DNA of 64,000 nucleotides from Methylocystis silviterrae (GTDB lineage: Bacteria; Pseudomonadota; Alphaproteobacteria; Rhizobiales; Beijerinckiaceae). The notes below the pieces were generated by a model. The model was given only the letters and a program-made list of their open reading frames with translations, did no database searches and was not told the DNA's origin. Both the position numbers and the translations under genes were made by a program. Position 1 is the stretch's first letter. The number at the start of each line of letters is the position of its first letter. The DNA lies in the NCBI RefSeq assembly GCF_013350005.1, contig NZ_JABVWW010000006.1:167590-231589 (forward strand), in the 5' to 3' direction. This document shows, piece after piece, positions 33,010 through 42,178 of this stretch.

Positions 33010-34203
33010 TCACGCCGTCGGCAACGCCCGAAACTCGTCGAGCATGTCCGCCCAGCGCTGCATCAGTTCGACCCGCTCAGGCCAATAGCTCGCGCGGTTG
33101 TAGGCGCGACGCACGGCGTTCTCGTTCTGGTGCCCGAGCATCGCTTCGATCACATCGGGCCGCGCGCCGCGCTCGTTCAAGATCGTGCTCGCCGTTGCGC
33201 GGAAGCCGTGGGCGGTCATCTCGTCCGGGCCAAAGCCGAGACGCCGCAAAGCGCCGTTCAAAGCGTTTTCCGAAAGGAGCTTCTTGCTTGAGATGATCGA
33301 GGGGAAAACCAACTCTCCATGATCCGAGAAGGTCCAAATGTCCCGAAGCACGTCGATTGCCTGACGCGAAAGGGGGACATCGTGCGGCCGTCGCATTTTG
33401 GTGCGCTCGGCGGGAATTCGCCAGAGCGCTTTCGCAAAGTCGATCTCGGATCGCCGCGCGCCGCGAACTTCGCCAGGGCGCGCACAAGTGAGCGCCGTAA
33501 AAAGTAGCGCGGCCTTGACGGTTGGCCAACCTTCGAATTCGTCAATTGCGCGCAATAGTCCGCCGAGCTGCCTTTCGTCGGTTATCGCGGCGCGATGCGT
33601 GACCTTGGGCGGCGTGATTGCGCCAGTCAGTGCGACGGTAGGATCGGCGGAAGCGCGAAGCGTCACGATGGCATATCGAAAAACGGCGCTCAAACGCGAC
33701 CGGAGACGGCGGGCGGTTTCGCGGCGACCGCTTCGTTCGATGCGCTTCAGCAGGTCGAGGATTTCGGCCGGCGTGATTTCCGCGATTGGCCGGTGGGCGA
33801 GAGGGGCGGCGATGTCGAGTAGAAGCCAACGCTGCTTGGACTTTGTAGTTTCCGCCGCTCCCCGCGCGTCGTAGGTATTGATAAACTCCTCCGCCACGAG
33901 CCCGAAGGTGTTTCGTGCGGCCGTCTCGGCGGCCAATTGATCGAGCTTCTTTTTAACGTTCGGATCGACGCCCGAGGCCAAGAGCTTCTTCGCCTCGTCC
34001 CGCTTCGTCCGAGCCTCGGCGAGAGAGAAGAGCGGAAACTCTCCGAAAGAGAGCAGTCGCTCTTTTCCCAAGAACCGATATTTGAGTCGCCAAAGCTTCG
34101 ACCCGCTCGGCTTGACGATGATGTGCAGCCCGCCGCCGTCCGAAAGTTTGTAGGGCTTTGCCGCAGGCTTGGCGTTCGTGAGCTGAAAATGCGTCAGGGG
34201 CAT
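33010..34203 (-). CDS. Tyrosine integrase of the island (P4-type, DUF4102 N-terminus)
   Basis: A 397-residue phage-type integrase. The N-terminal arm-binding domain has AKPAAKPYKLSDGGGLHIIVKPSGSKLWRLKYR, typical of tRNA-targeting P4-like integrases. Catalytic residues are Arg242 (CARPGEVRG), His332 and Arg335 (TAHGFRATAST), His358 (MLGHQNENAV) and Tyr368 (RRAYNR). It inserts the element at the 3' end of the tRNA-Leu located 160 bp upstream. It looks complete. Small inverted and direct repeats next to its ATG may be arm sites or an autoregulatory operator. Confidence 0.96.
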   Translation of the reverse strand: MPLTHFQLTNAKPAAKPYKLSDGGGLHIIVKPSGSKLWRLKYRFLGKERLLSFGEFPLFSLAEARTKRDEAKKLLASGVDPNVKKKLDQLAAETAARNTFGLVAEEFINTYDARGAAETTKSKQRWLLLDIAAPLAHRPIAEITPAEILDLLKRIERSGRRETARRLRSRLSAVFRYAIVTLRASADPTVALTGAITPPKVTHRAAITDERQLGGLLRAIDEFEGWPTVKAALLFTALTCARPGEVRGARRSEIDFAKALWRIPAERTKMRRPHDVPLSRQAIDVLRDIWTFSDHGELVFPSIISSKKLLSENALNGALRRLGFGPDEMTAHGFRATASTILNERGARPDVIEAMLGHQNENAVRRAYNRASYWPERVELMQRWADMLDEFRALPTA

Positions 34204-34253
34204 GGGGGTATCGCTCGCACCGAAAAGAGCCGCGAATACCCTAAAATACCCCC
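34204..34253. repeat. Inverted and direct repeats at the integrase start
   Basis: GGGGGTAT (34204-34211), directly abutting the integrase ATG, is the reverse complement of ATACCCCC (34246-34253). AATACCC also occurs twice (34235 and 34245). Their place between attR and the integrase fits arm-type integrase sites or an operator. Confidence 0.5.
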
Positions 34254-34366
34254 AAACCAGTGAGAAACAATGTTCCGCGATGACACGCCATACGCCAAAA
34301 ATCTATTCTAAACGTCTGATTTAAAGTTACTTATGAGCTTCTATGCGGCGCCATGAAAAGTGCTAC

Positions 34367-34388
34367 TGGTGCCCAGGAGAGGACTCGA
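34367..34388. repeat. attR: tRNA-Leu 3' end core
   Basis: TGGTGCCCAGGAGAGGACTCGA is the 3' end (acceptor and T-stem side) of the tRNA-Leu gene and the right-hand partner of 18826-18846. The tRNA is left intact at this side. Confidence 0.82.
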
Positions 34389-34451
34389 ACCTCCACGGCT
34401 TTCACCACTGGTACCTGAAACCAGCGCGTCTACCAATTCCGCCACCTGGGC
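34367..34451 (-). tRNA. tRNA-Leu (anticodon CAG)
   Basis: The minus strand reads GCCCAGG (acceptor), a type II body with GCGGAATTGGTAGACGC in the D arm, anticodon loop TTCAGGT (CAG), a variable arm TGGTGAAAGCCGTG, GGTTCGAGTCC in the T arm and CCTGGGC-ACCA, with CCA encoded. All stems pair. It serves as the integration site of the island. Confidence 0.96.
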
Positions 34452-34635
34452 TTAGAGCGCGTCTCATAGGGGCAGCGGACGCCTCGTGTCAATGCGCGCT
34501 TCACGCAAAACCGCATGGCCGCCCAGGTTGCGGCGGCGCCCGCCTCGCGCATTTCCTTCGTCGTCAAATTTCGCTAGAGCCTTAGCGACCATTTTTCCGG
34601 CGGGAGCCGGCGCGGCGCAAGCGGAGCAAATCGCG

Positions 34636-35667
34636 ATGATCGGCGACAATAACCAGACCATTGGCGAAGGACGGGTGGTGACGGTGTTCGGCGGTTCCGG
34701 CTTTGTCGGCCGTTACGTCGTCCGGGCGCTGGCGCGCGACGGCTGGCGCGTGCGCGTCGCCTGCCGGCGGCCCGACCTTGCCTTCTTTCTTCAGCCGCTC
34801 GGCCGCGTCGGCCAGGTGATGGCGGTACAGGCCAATGTGCGCAGTCCGGAGTCGATTGCGGCGGCCCTGCGCGGCGCCTCGGCGGTGGTTAATCTTGTCG
34901 GCATCCTTGCTGAAACCGGGGCGCAGAAATTCTCGACCGTTCAGGCGGGCGGGGCGCGCGTGATCGCCGAGGCGGCGAAAGCCGCCGGCATCGACAATGT
35001 CGTGCATATTTCCGCGATTGGCGCCGATCTGCAGTCGCGTTCGGCCTATGGCCGAAGCAAGGCGGAAGGCGAAGCCACCATGCTTACGGAAGTTCCTTCC
35101 ACGGTCATCCTGCGCCCTTCAGTGATTTTCGGGCCGGAAGATGATTTCTTCAACCGCTTCGCCACCATGGCGCGCTACTTTCCCGTGGTGCCGATCGTCG
35201 GCGCACAGACGAAATTCCAACCGGTCTATGTCGGCGATGTCGCCGACGCGGTGGCGATCGCGCTCGCCGGCCGCGCCAAGCCCGGCGTCGCTTATGAACT
35301 CGGCGGTCCGGAGGTCAAAAGCTTCGCGGAGATCGTCGATTATGTTCTGAAGGTGACGCAGCGCCAACGCCGAATCCTGAAACTCTCCTTCGGAACCGGC
35401 AAGCTTATGGCCAGCGTGACGCAGATGCTGACCAAGCTGTCGCTGGGCCTTTTCCCGAAGCTTTTGCGCATGACCCGAGATCAGGTCGAATTGCTCAAGC
35501 ACGACAATGTCGTCAGCGACGCGGCGAAGGCGGAAGCGCGCACGCTGCAAGGGCTCGGGATCGCCGATCCGCAATCGATCGAGTCGATCGTGCCGACCTA
35601 TCTCTATCGCTTCCGCAAAGTCGGGCAGTATCAGACGCAGCGGCTGGGCGAATCCGCCTCGCACTGA
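34636..35667 (+). CDS. NDUFA9-like SDR protein (complex I associated)
   Basis: From the ATG at 34636 (GCGGAG upstream) the product has 343 residues. VTVFGGSGFVGRYVVRALARDGWRVRVACR is the NAD(P) Rossmann motif, and VVHISAIGADLQSRSAYGRSKAEGEATM holds the atypical extended-SDR active region. The family corresponds to the NDUFA9 subunit of mitochondrial complex I and its alphaproteobacterial relatives, thought to be structural or assembly factors rather than classical enzymes. The frame is open upstream but that part is low-quality coding. It stands alone between the tRNA and a convergent membrane-protein gene. Confidence 0.88.
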   Translation: MIGDNNQTIGEGRVVTVFGGSGFVGRYVVRALARDGWRVRVACRRPDLAFFLQPLGRVGQVMAVQANVRSPESIAAALRGASAVVNLVGILAETGAQKFSTVQAGGARVIAEAAKAAGIDNVVHISAIGADLQSRSAYGRSKAEGEATMLTEVPSTVILRPSVIFGPEDDFFNRFATMARYFPVVPIVGAQTKFQPVYVGDVADAVAIALAGRAKPGVAYELGGPEVKSFAEIVDYVLKVTQRQRRILKLSFGTGKLMASVTQMLTKLSLGLFPKLLRMTRDQVELLKHDNVVSDAAKAEARTLQGLGIADPQSIESIVPTYLYRFRKVGQYQTQRLGESASH

Positions 35668-35684
35668 CGACGTCGCTTTCTGAG

Positions 35685-36389
35685 CTAGCGCCGACGGGCA
35701 GACTGCGTCGTTTCCCCGCGCGGGCGTGGCGTCAGCATCCGATGGATGCGGGTCATGAAGGCGACGGCAAAGAGCGGCGTCAGCACGTTCAGCCCCGGCG
35801 TCGCCACGAAGACGGCGATGAACAGTCCGGCGACGAAAAGCCATAGCGCATGGCGACGGCGCAACTCTTCCGACTCTTGCAGCGAACGAAAGCGCGTCGC
35901 GGCGAAGAGAAAATATTCGCGCCCGAAAAGATAGGCGTTGGCGAGCAGAAAGGCCGCGGCGTTTATTCCCGGCACGAACAGCAGCAGCAGCGCGAAAAAA
36001 TTGACGATCGCCGAAATCCCAGCGAAGCGCAGGCCCATGAAAATCGCCTGGGTCGCCGGAATGGCGCGACCATGTTGTCCCGGCGGATAGAGATCCGCTT
36101 CGACGTGATCGGCGAGATCGTCGAGGAATAATCCCGACACCAGCACGGAGACCGGGGCGATGAGAAACGCCATCAGGAAGAACAATCCGGCGCCCGTCGC
36201 ATAGGTCAGCGCGGTCTGCAGCCAAGGATGCTCGACCATCACGAAGGACATGGCGAGCTTATCGAGCCCCACCCAGGCGAGCGCCAGCAACAGGAACGTC
36301 ATGCCCAGACTCTTGACGAGGACCGCGCGGAACGGCGGCGTCACGATCTGGCGCAGCGCCGCCAAGGCGGCCTCGAACATTTCGGTCAT
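35685..36389 (-). CDS. EI24/CysZ-like membrane protein (sulfate transporter family)
   Basis: A ~234-residue integral membrane protein with four or more hydrophobic helices (LGMTFLLLALAWVGL, TGAGLFFLMAFLIAPVSVLVSGL, AIVNFFALLLLFVPGINAAAFLLANAYLFGREYF, LWLFVAGLFIAVFVATPGLNVLTPL). The LVSGLFLDDLADHVE and NAYLFGREYF segments are typical of the EI24 domain, the family of the sulfate permease CysZ. I chose the ATG at 36389 because AGGTGA precedes it. Sulfate uptake is the family default. No cys genes adjoin, so the substrate remains open. Confidence 0.8.
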   Translation of the reverse strand: MTEMFEAALAALRQIVTPPFRAVLVKSLGMTFLLLALAWVGLDKLAMSFVMVEHPWLQTALTYATGAGLFFLMAFLIAPVSVLVSGLFLDDLADHVEADLYPPGQHGRAIPATQAIFMGLRFAGISAIVNFFALLLLFVPGINAAAFLLANAYLFGREYFLFAATRFRSLQESEELRRRHALWLFVAGLFIAVFVATPGLNVLTPLFAVAFMTRIHRMLTPRPRGETTQSARRR

Positions 36390-36516
36390 GCGAGTCAATC
36401 ACCTGCATCCATCACGGCGAGTCGCGCCGCAGAATCGGCGAGCGCGTTGCGGCCGCCATCCAGATGGCGTTTCGCAGCGCGCGACGCAAGAGCCGCGCGG
36501 GGTCAGAGGTCTGTCG

Positions 36517-37104
36517 CTATGTGCTGAGATGCGCGTCGAGATTTTCGAGGCCTTTCTCGAACTGATCGCCGATCATCTTGTCGCGGCTGACGAAGATGTT
36601 CATCGCCTTGCTCGCCAGACTGGCTTTGCCGGACATGCTCCAAACGACATGAGTCTTATGCGCCGCGGAATCGCCGCCCAAACCCAGCGTGCGCGCGAGC
36701 CAGCGACCTTTCGTCAGTTCGCCGTCAGGAGCGAGAAAAAAGGTCACGTCATTGGCCGCGGCAAAGGGCTTACGCATATCGAGTCTGAGATCCACGCGCT
36801 CGCTCGGCCGACTGTCGACGATGGTCATGCGCCCTGCGCCGACATTCTTGTCGCCGGCCCATTCGAAGGCGGCGCCGGGGCCGGCGGGGGGTCCCTCGTA
36901 ACGCGTTTCAGCGCTTGGATCGAGTTTCGCCCAGGGCGACCAAGATTCCCAATTGCGCAGATTGTTGATCGCCGCGAAGACCTTGCGCGGCGGCGCATTG
37001 ATGACCGCCTCGCGCCGCACCACGAAACGATCCGGCTGAAGATAAATGGCCAACGCAAGCAAAGCGGCGCCATAGCAAATGACGATAAAGAGCAAGGTGG
37101 TCAT
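36517..37104 (-). CDS. SRPBCC-fold protein with N-terminal membrane anchor
   Basis: A 195-residue protein. The ATG at 37104 has a perfect GGAGGA ribosome binding site. One hydrophobic helix (MTTLLFIVICYGAALLALAIYL) is followed by a START/SRPBCC domain: VVRREAVINAPPRKVFAAINNLRNWESWSPWAKLDPSAETRYEGPPAGPGAAFEW is the classical beginning of polyketide-cyclase/dehydrase-like proteins. The ligand is unknown. It is followed after ~115 bp by a separate membrane protein and preceded by the phosphopantetheinyl transferase gene. Confidence 0.85.
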   Translation of the reverse strand: MTTLLFIVICYGAALLALAIYLQPDRFVVRREAVINAPPRKVFAAINNLRNWESWSPWAKLDPSAETRYEGPPAGPGAAFEWAGDKNVGAGRMTIVDSRPSERVDLRLDMRKPFAAANDVTFFLAPDGELTKGRWLARTLGLGGDSAAHKTHVVWSMSGKASLASKAMNIFVSRDKMIGDQFEKGLENLDAHLST

Positions 37105-37167
37105 GACTCTCCTCCAATGCCTGCGCGACAAGCGCCCGCGACAGAACTAGCGCGCCGGGCTCAGGCT

Positions 37168-37854
37168 TCAAACGATTTGACCCGTCCGCATCAGCGCGCT
37201 CGCGCGCGCTTCCTCGATTCGGAAAGTGACATCGCCGCCGCGCGCCGCCGCAGCGACGAAGAAACCCGCGCGCCGCCATTGCGCAACGCCGTAGCTCTCG
37301 TCGGGACCGCTGCTAACGGCGAGCGGCGACAGGCTCACGACAAAGCTGTCGAGCCCGCCCGCCAGGCCGCGCCCGTCCGCTTTCAAGACAGCTTCCTTGA
37401 GAGTCCAGATCGCAAAGAAAACTTCGCTCTGCGAAGCCGGATCGGATTGGGCGCGCACGATCGCCGCCTCTTCGGGCGCAAAGAAGCGCTCGGCCACCTT
37501 CAACGCGTCTCGCGGCTTGAGAAATGATTCGACGTCGACGCCGACGTCGCGTCCCGACGCGATCGCCACGGCGGCCATGCCCCGGGTATGCGACAGGCTG
37601 ACGTCAAGGCCGCTGCGCGGCGACAGCAGGAAGGGCTTGCCGTGCGGCGTCACGCCAAATCGCCATGCGGCGGGCGCAACCCATTTCGCGCGCTCGGAAA
37701 GTCTTGCGCGCAACAGCGCATGCGCGGCGACATAGGCGCGGCGATCGGATTCGAAAGCGAAACGCGCCACCCGCGCTGTTTCGGCTTCGTCGAGAAGCGC
37801 AGCGAGCTTCGGCCATTCGTCGTCGGCGATCCTCGCGACGTCGATGATGGACAC
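37168..37854 (-). CDS. Sfp-type 4'-phosphopantetheinyl transferase
   Basis: A 228-residue enzyme that transfers phosphopantetheine from CoA to carrier proteins. DVSLSHTRGMAAVAIASGRDVGVDVES contains the metal-binding GVDVE and the CoA-contacting SHT, and FFAIWTLKEAVLKADGRGL carries the W-x-x-KEA-x-K motif. All are intact. The start is GTG; no ribosome binding site is obvious, and the Sfp N-terminal region is present. No NRPS or PKS genes adjoin, so the target could be the primary-metabolism ACP or a remote cluster. Confidence 0.93.
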   Translation of the reverse strand: MSIIDVARIADDEWPKLAALLDEAETARVARFAFESDRRAYVAAHALLRARLSERAKWVAPAAWRFGVTPHGKPFLLSPRSGLDVSLSHTRGMAAVAIASGRDVGVDVESFLKPRDALKVAERFFAPEEAAIVRAQSDPASQSEVFFAIWTLKEAVLKADGRGLAGGLDSFVVSLSPLAVSSGPDESYGVAQWRRAGFFVAAAARGGDVTFRIEEARASALMRTGQIV

Positions 37855-37892
37855 GTCGACGAAGGCGGCGGACGTCTCGGCGTCAGCCGACG

Positions 37893-38963
<1,071 letters not shown>

Positions 38964-39128
38964 TCAAACGCGGAAGGTCGAAGACGCCGTTCGCGCCGCG
39001 TGTGCGGCGCCGGCCGGCGCTGCGCGCGCGTCTTGCGGCGGCCGGCTCCAAATTTCGCCCTGCCGGTCGTCTATCGCATTTGTCGAAAGATTCAAACCCG
39101 CTCGGGCGTAGTCTGGAAAAATTGCGCG

Positions 39129-39518
39129 TCAGCCCTGCTGGGCGGGGGTCGTTAAGACCAGCCCGTCCAGTTCCGGCCTTACCGTGATCTGGCAGCACAG
39201 CCGCGAATTCGGCTTCACGTCAAAGGCGAAGTCGAGCATATCCTCCTCCATCTGCGACGCCTTGCCGGTCTTTTCGGCCCATTTTTCATCGACATAGACG
39301 TGACAGGTGGCGCAGGCGCAGGCGCCTCCGCATTCCGCGGTGATCTCGGGAATATCGTTGCGTCGGGCTGTTTCCATCACAGTCGAGCCGACCTCGCCCT
39401 CGACGGATCTGGCTTGACCCTGGGAATCGACGAAGGTGATCTTGACCTTTGTCGGCGCGCCGCCCCCCGGTTCCGCGCCATAGCGGGTCGCAGCATCCTC
39501 AAAGCTCATCTTCGCCAT
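39129..39518 (-). CDS. [2Fe-2S] ferredoxin, adrenodoxin type
   Basis: A 129-residue ferredoxin. VKITFVDSQGQARSVEGEVGSTVMETARRNDIPEI precedes the cluster loop ECGGACACATCHVYV (C-x5-C-x2-C, plus one extra Cys inside), and the fourth ligand is in NSRLCCQI. The adrenodoxin/putidaredoxin type fits electron transfer to P450s, Rieske oxygenases or Fe-S assembly. The first ~17 residues are an extension. The ATG at 39518 is placed after GAAGAGACAGG; a start at 39542 is possible. The neighbouring FNR is the likely redox partner. Confidence 0.93.
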   Translation of the reverse strand: MAKMSFEDAATRYGAEPGGGAPTKVKITFVDSQGQARSVEGEVGSTVMETARRNDIPEITAECGGACACATCHVYVDEKWAEKTGKASQMEEDMLDFAFDVKPNSRLCCQITVRPELDGLVLTTPAQQG

Positions 39519-39753
39519 GACGCCTGTCTCTTCCTCATGCATGCTCGACTTTCGCGGCGCTCCCGACTGTGCTTGAAGCGGGAAGCCGCGAGCCATTGTT
39601 CTTCCGCGCGTCGTGCGGTTGCGCCGCCAGCGCTGCCCAAATTGTCGCCGTTCAGTTAGCACCCGTCCGTTTGCGGCGCTAGCCCCTCCCAGCGCGCGCG
39701 ACCGTAGGCCACATTCGATGGATTCACCGACAAAGGCCGAAAGAGGCGCGCAT

Positions 39754-40560
39754 ATGACAGACATCGCTTTAAGCTTCCGGAACGCCGATGGCGCGCTGCG
39801 GTCCGAGCTGACCGGCTGTCTCGATTTCATGAACGAAACGCCTTTTTTCAAGCGCTACAAACGAGAGACCTGGGATGCGCTGCAAGTATCTGGAAACAGC
39901 AAGATATTGGACGTGGCCTGCGGCGTCGGCTTCGACGTTATCGGACTCGCGCGGCGCTTCCCGCGCGCCGACGTCATTGGAATCGATTCGGCGCATGGCT
40001 TTCTCGGCCTGGCGCGCGAGCGGGCGCGGGGGCTTCCCAACGCGCTTTTCGTCGGCGGCGACTCCCGCCGCCTGCCCTTCGGCGATCGCCAGTTCGACGG
40101 CGTTCGAATCGATCGCTCCTTGCAGCACATCAGCGCCCCCCTCGAGGCGCTGCGCGAGATGGTCCGGGTGACGCGCAAGGGCGGCAGAATCGTCGTCGCC
40201 GAGCCCGATTGGGGAACATATTTCGTCTACAACGGGAAGCTCAAAACCGGGGCGAAGATGGCGGGACTATGGGAGAAGTCTTTCGCCAATCCCTACATCG
40301 GCCGAGAGATCGGCGTTCTGCTGCAAAAGTGCGGCGTCGAAAACATCGGCTGCCGGGCGCATGCTCTCGTCCTCAGAAGCCTCGACGCGGCGGAAATCAT
40401 TTTCGACCTCGCGCGCGTGACGGAGAACTGCGTGTCCGCTGGCGTCTTGACGCGAGGCGAGGCGGAAGACTGGTCGAGCGCGTCTAGAGCTGCGTCGCAA
40501 AGCGGCGCGTTTCTCGCGTGCCTGAACATCATGTTGTGGGAAGGCTCGATCCCGGACTGA
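39754..40560 (+). CDS. Class I SAM-dependent methyltransferase
   Basis: A 268-residue protein starting at the ATG behind AAGAGGCGC. ILDVACGVGFDVIGLARRFP is SAM motif I, VIGIDSAHGFLGLARERA motif II, and FDGVRIDRSLQHISAPLEALREMVRVTRKGGRIVVAEPDWGTYF motifs III-IV of the UbiE/Methyltransf_11 group. The acceptor is unknown; this subgroup methylates small molecules, quinones or lipids. It is transcribed divergently from the ferredoxin gene. Confidence 0.88.
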   Translation: MTDIALSFRNADGALRSELTGCLDFMNETPFFKRYKRETWDALQVSGNSKILDVACGVGFDVIGLARRFPRADVIGIDSAHGFLGLARERARGLPNALFVGGDSRRLPFGDRQFDGVRIDRSLQHISAPLEALREMVRVTRKGGRIVVAEPDWGTYFVYNGKLKTGAKMAGLWEKSFANPYIGREIGVLLQKCGVENIGCRAHALVLRSLDAAEIIFDLARVTENCVSAGVLTRGEAEDWSSASRAASQSGAFLACLNIMLWEGSIPD

Positions 40561-40583
40561 ACGATTGCGCCCTGCCGGCGTCG

Positions 40584-41180
40584 CTATAGCCGAGCGCGCG
40601 TCCATTGGCCGATGCGCAGCGCGATACGCGCCGCAGCGTCGCTGAGGGTCCGCGCGGCTGGCGAGCCGATGTGTTCCGAGGCTGGCGTCTCTTCGACAAA
40701 GATTCGCGCCGCCTTCGCCCGGCCGCTGCCCGAGTCGACGAGCTGGACGGAAACTTCAATGACGGCGAGATTGCGGGCGATGTCGATCTCGAAGCGTCGC
40801 ACGTCCGTTTGCAGTTGTGTTTGCCCGCCAAAGTTGGAAGAGGCTGAAAGACCGCACTGCTGCAGCGCTTCGATCAAGCGGCGCTGAAAAAGACGCGGCA
40901 TCGGATCCGACCACTGCACGCCGGGAAGAACGGCCACGCTGTCATCGCCGGCGCGAACCACGATGCGATCTGAGGAGGTCGGAGCGACCGCCACGGGTTC
41001 AGGCACGAAGACCGCGGGGCCGCCGCGCAAGGCGACGCTTCGCAAAACGCCCGTCTCGGTCGTCAGATCGAACGTCTCGCGGGGCGCTTGGGCGCAGGCG
41101 GTCACGAGAAACGAAAGCGATGCGATCGCCATCGCCTGCGCGCCCTTCCGTTGCGTCGCAGCGGACGCCTTCCGTTTCAT
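40584..41180 (-). CDS. ABC-type transport auxiliary lipoprotein (Mla/PqiC-like)
   Basis: A ~198-residue lipoprotein with signal AIASLSFLVTAC, where the lipobox Cys follows TA. VALRGGPAVFVPEPVAVAPTSSDRIVVRAGDDSVAVLPGVQWSDPMPRLFQRRLIEAL is typical of the ABC-auxiliary/PqiC-LptE-like fold that docks with MCE rings at the outer membrane. It is the last gene of the mla-type operon, 95 bp after the MCE gene. It likely completes an inner-to-outer-membrane lipid bridge. Confidence 0.87.
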   Translation of the reverse strand: MKRKASAATQRKGAQAMAIASLSFLVTACAQAPRETFDLTTETGVLRSVALRGGPAVFVPEPVAVAPTSSDRIVVRAGDDSVAVLPGVQWSDPMPRLFQRRLIEALQQCGLSASSNFGGQTQLQTDVRRFEIDIARNLAVIEVSVQLVDSGSGRAKAARIFVEETPASEHIGSPAARTLSDAAARIALRIGQWTRARL

Positions 41181-41275
41181 GCCGACCCGTCGCCCCATTT
41201 CGCCGCACGCCCAACCGGGCTCGTCGTTCTTCTAACCGATACGCGCATTGGCTTAAAGCCACGCCTTGGATTGAA

Positions 41276-42178
41276 TTAGCGGCCTTGATACTCCGGCACG
41301 GACTGGGACGGCCCGAAGATGAATTGTGACGGGTTTTTCTCGACCGAACGCAGCGTGCGATCGAACGAGTCGACGGCCTTGCGCCCATCCACCGCAAGCT
41401 GTTCATATTCGCGCAGCCCCGTCGCGGCGAAACGGTTGATGCGTTCCGAAGCCCCGGCGATATTGCCGGCGATCGCCTTGATCTGCTTGGGATCAATCGC
41501 CTTGATCGTCTTTTCGCCGGCCGCGAGGACCTTGTCGAGCCGCGCTGCAGCCGGCTTTAGCGACTGCGCGACATCGGATGCGTCGCGGATGAAGCTTGTG
41601 ATCGAAGCGGAGTTGTCGGCGAGAGTCTTGCTGACGATTTCAGCGTTTTTGAGCGTCGCGGTGATGGCCGGCCCGTTATCGTCAATCAGCTTGTCGAGTT
41701 TCGTGAGGAGTTCGGCGGCCTTCGTCGATAGGCTCTGAACGTTGACCAGCAAATTTTGGATTTCGGAGCGCTCAGCCTGAATTTGGGGATACTTCTGGCC
41801 GACTTGCGCCGTCAGAGCCGGAGCGCCGGGCGTGCCGCCGACGAGCAGGACGTCGGAAACGCCCGTAAAGCCCCGAGTCTCGAGACGCGCGCGCGTGTCC
41901 GTCTTGACCGGCGTTCTGCTGTCGATCCTGACGAGCACGTCGACCTTGCTCGGATCTTGTTCGGAAATGCCAAGATGCGTGACCTCGCCGACTTTCACGC
42001 CGTTGAACAGCACCGAGGAGCCACGGGTCAGTCCCGAAACCGCGGTGAAGACAATCTGGAATGTATCCTGCCGGCCAAGCTGGCTCGGTCCGGAAAACCA
42101 GTAGACGAAGAGAAAGGCGGCGAAGGCGACCGCCAGCGTGAAAGCGCCGATTAGGGCGTAGTTGGCGCGGGTTTCCAT
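41276..42178 (-). CDS. MCE/MlaD-family substrate-binding protein
   Basis: A 300-residue protein with a single N-terminal membrane helix (YALIGAFTLAVAFAAFLFVYWF), one MCE domain (FTAVSGLTRGSSVLFNGVKVGEVTHLGI ... GFTGVSDVLLVGG) and a long helical C-terminus (residues ~140-280, NLLVNVQSLSTKAAELLTKLDKLIDD). MCE proteins form hexameric rings that carry phospholipids across the periplasm. The gene overlaps the ATPase gene by 28 bp. The helical tail is longer than that of E. coli MlaD and closer to PqiB/LetB-like or cyanobacterial types. Confidence 0.93.
   Translation of the reverse strand: METRANYALIGAFTLAVAFAAFLFVYWFSGPSQLGRQDTFQIVFTAVSGLTRGSSVLFNGVKVGEVTHLGISEQDPSKVDVLVRIDSRTPVKTDTRARLETRGFTGVSDVLLVGGTPGAPALTAQVGQKYPQIQAERSEIQNLLVNVQSLSTKAAELLTKLDKLIDDNGPAITATLKNAEIVSKTLADNSASITSFIRDASDVAQSLKPAAARLDKVLAAGEKTIKAIDPKQIKAIAGNIAGASERINRFAATGLREYEQLAVDGRKAVDSFDRTLRSVEKNPSQFIFGPSQSVPEYQGR

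Larger units (their letters stand above)
18826..34388. mobile_element. Integrative genomic island in tRNA-Leu(CAG), ~15.6 kb
   Basis: The region is bounded by near-identical repeats of the tRNA-Leu 3' end, has a tyrosine integrase immediately beside the intact tRNA, and holds element-type genes (replication-relaxation protein, TraG/TraD-like ATPase, winged-helix protein, restriction-modification, STAND NTPase). The large + strand genes are visibly richer in A and T than flanking genes. No relaxase or mating-pair genes are present, so it is either mobilisable with help or decayed. Confidence 0.88.

Noticed and set aside
36250..37527. 425-codon + strand frame over three minus-strand genes
   Set aside because: It spans several real genes and their gaps; composition is non-protein-like.
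37168..37854. Phosphopantetheinyl transferase as a sign of a secondary-metabolite cluster
   Set aside because: No NRPS, PKS or related genes lie nearby; it is a lone gene.
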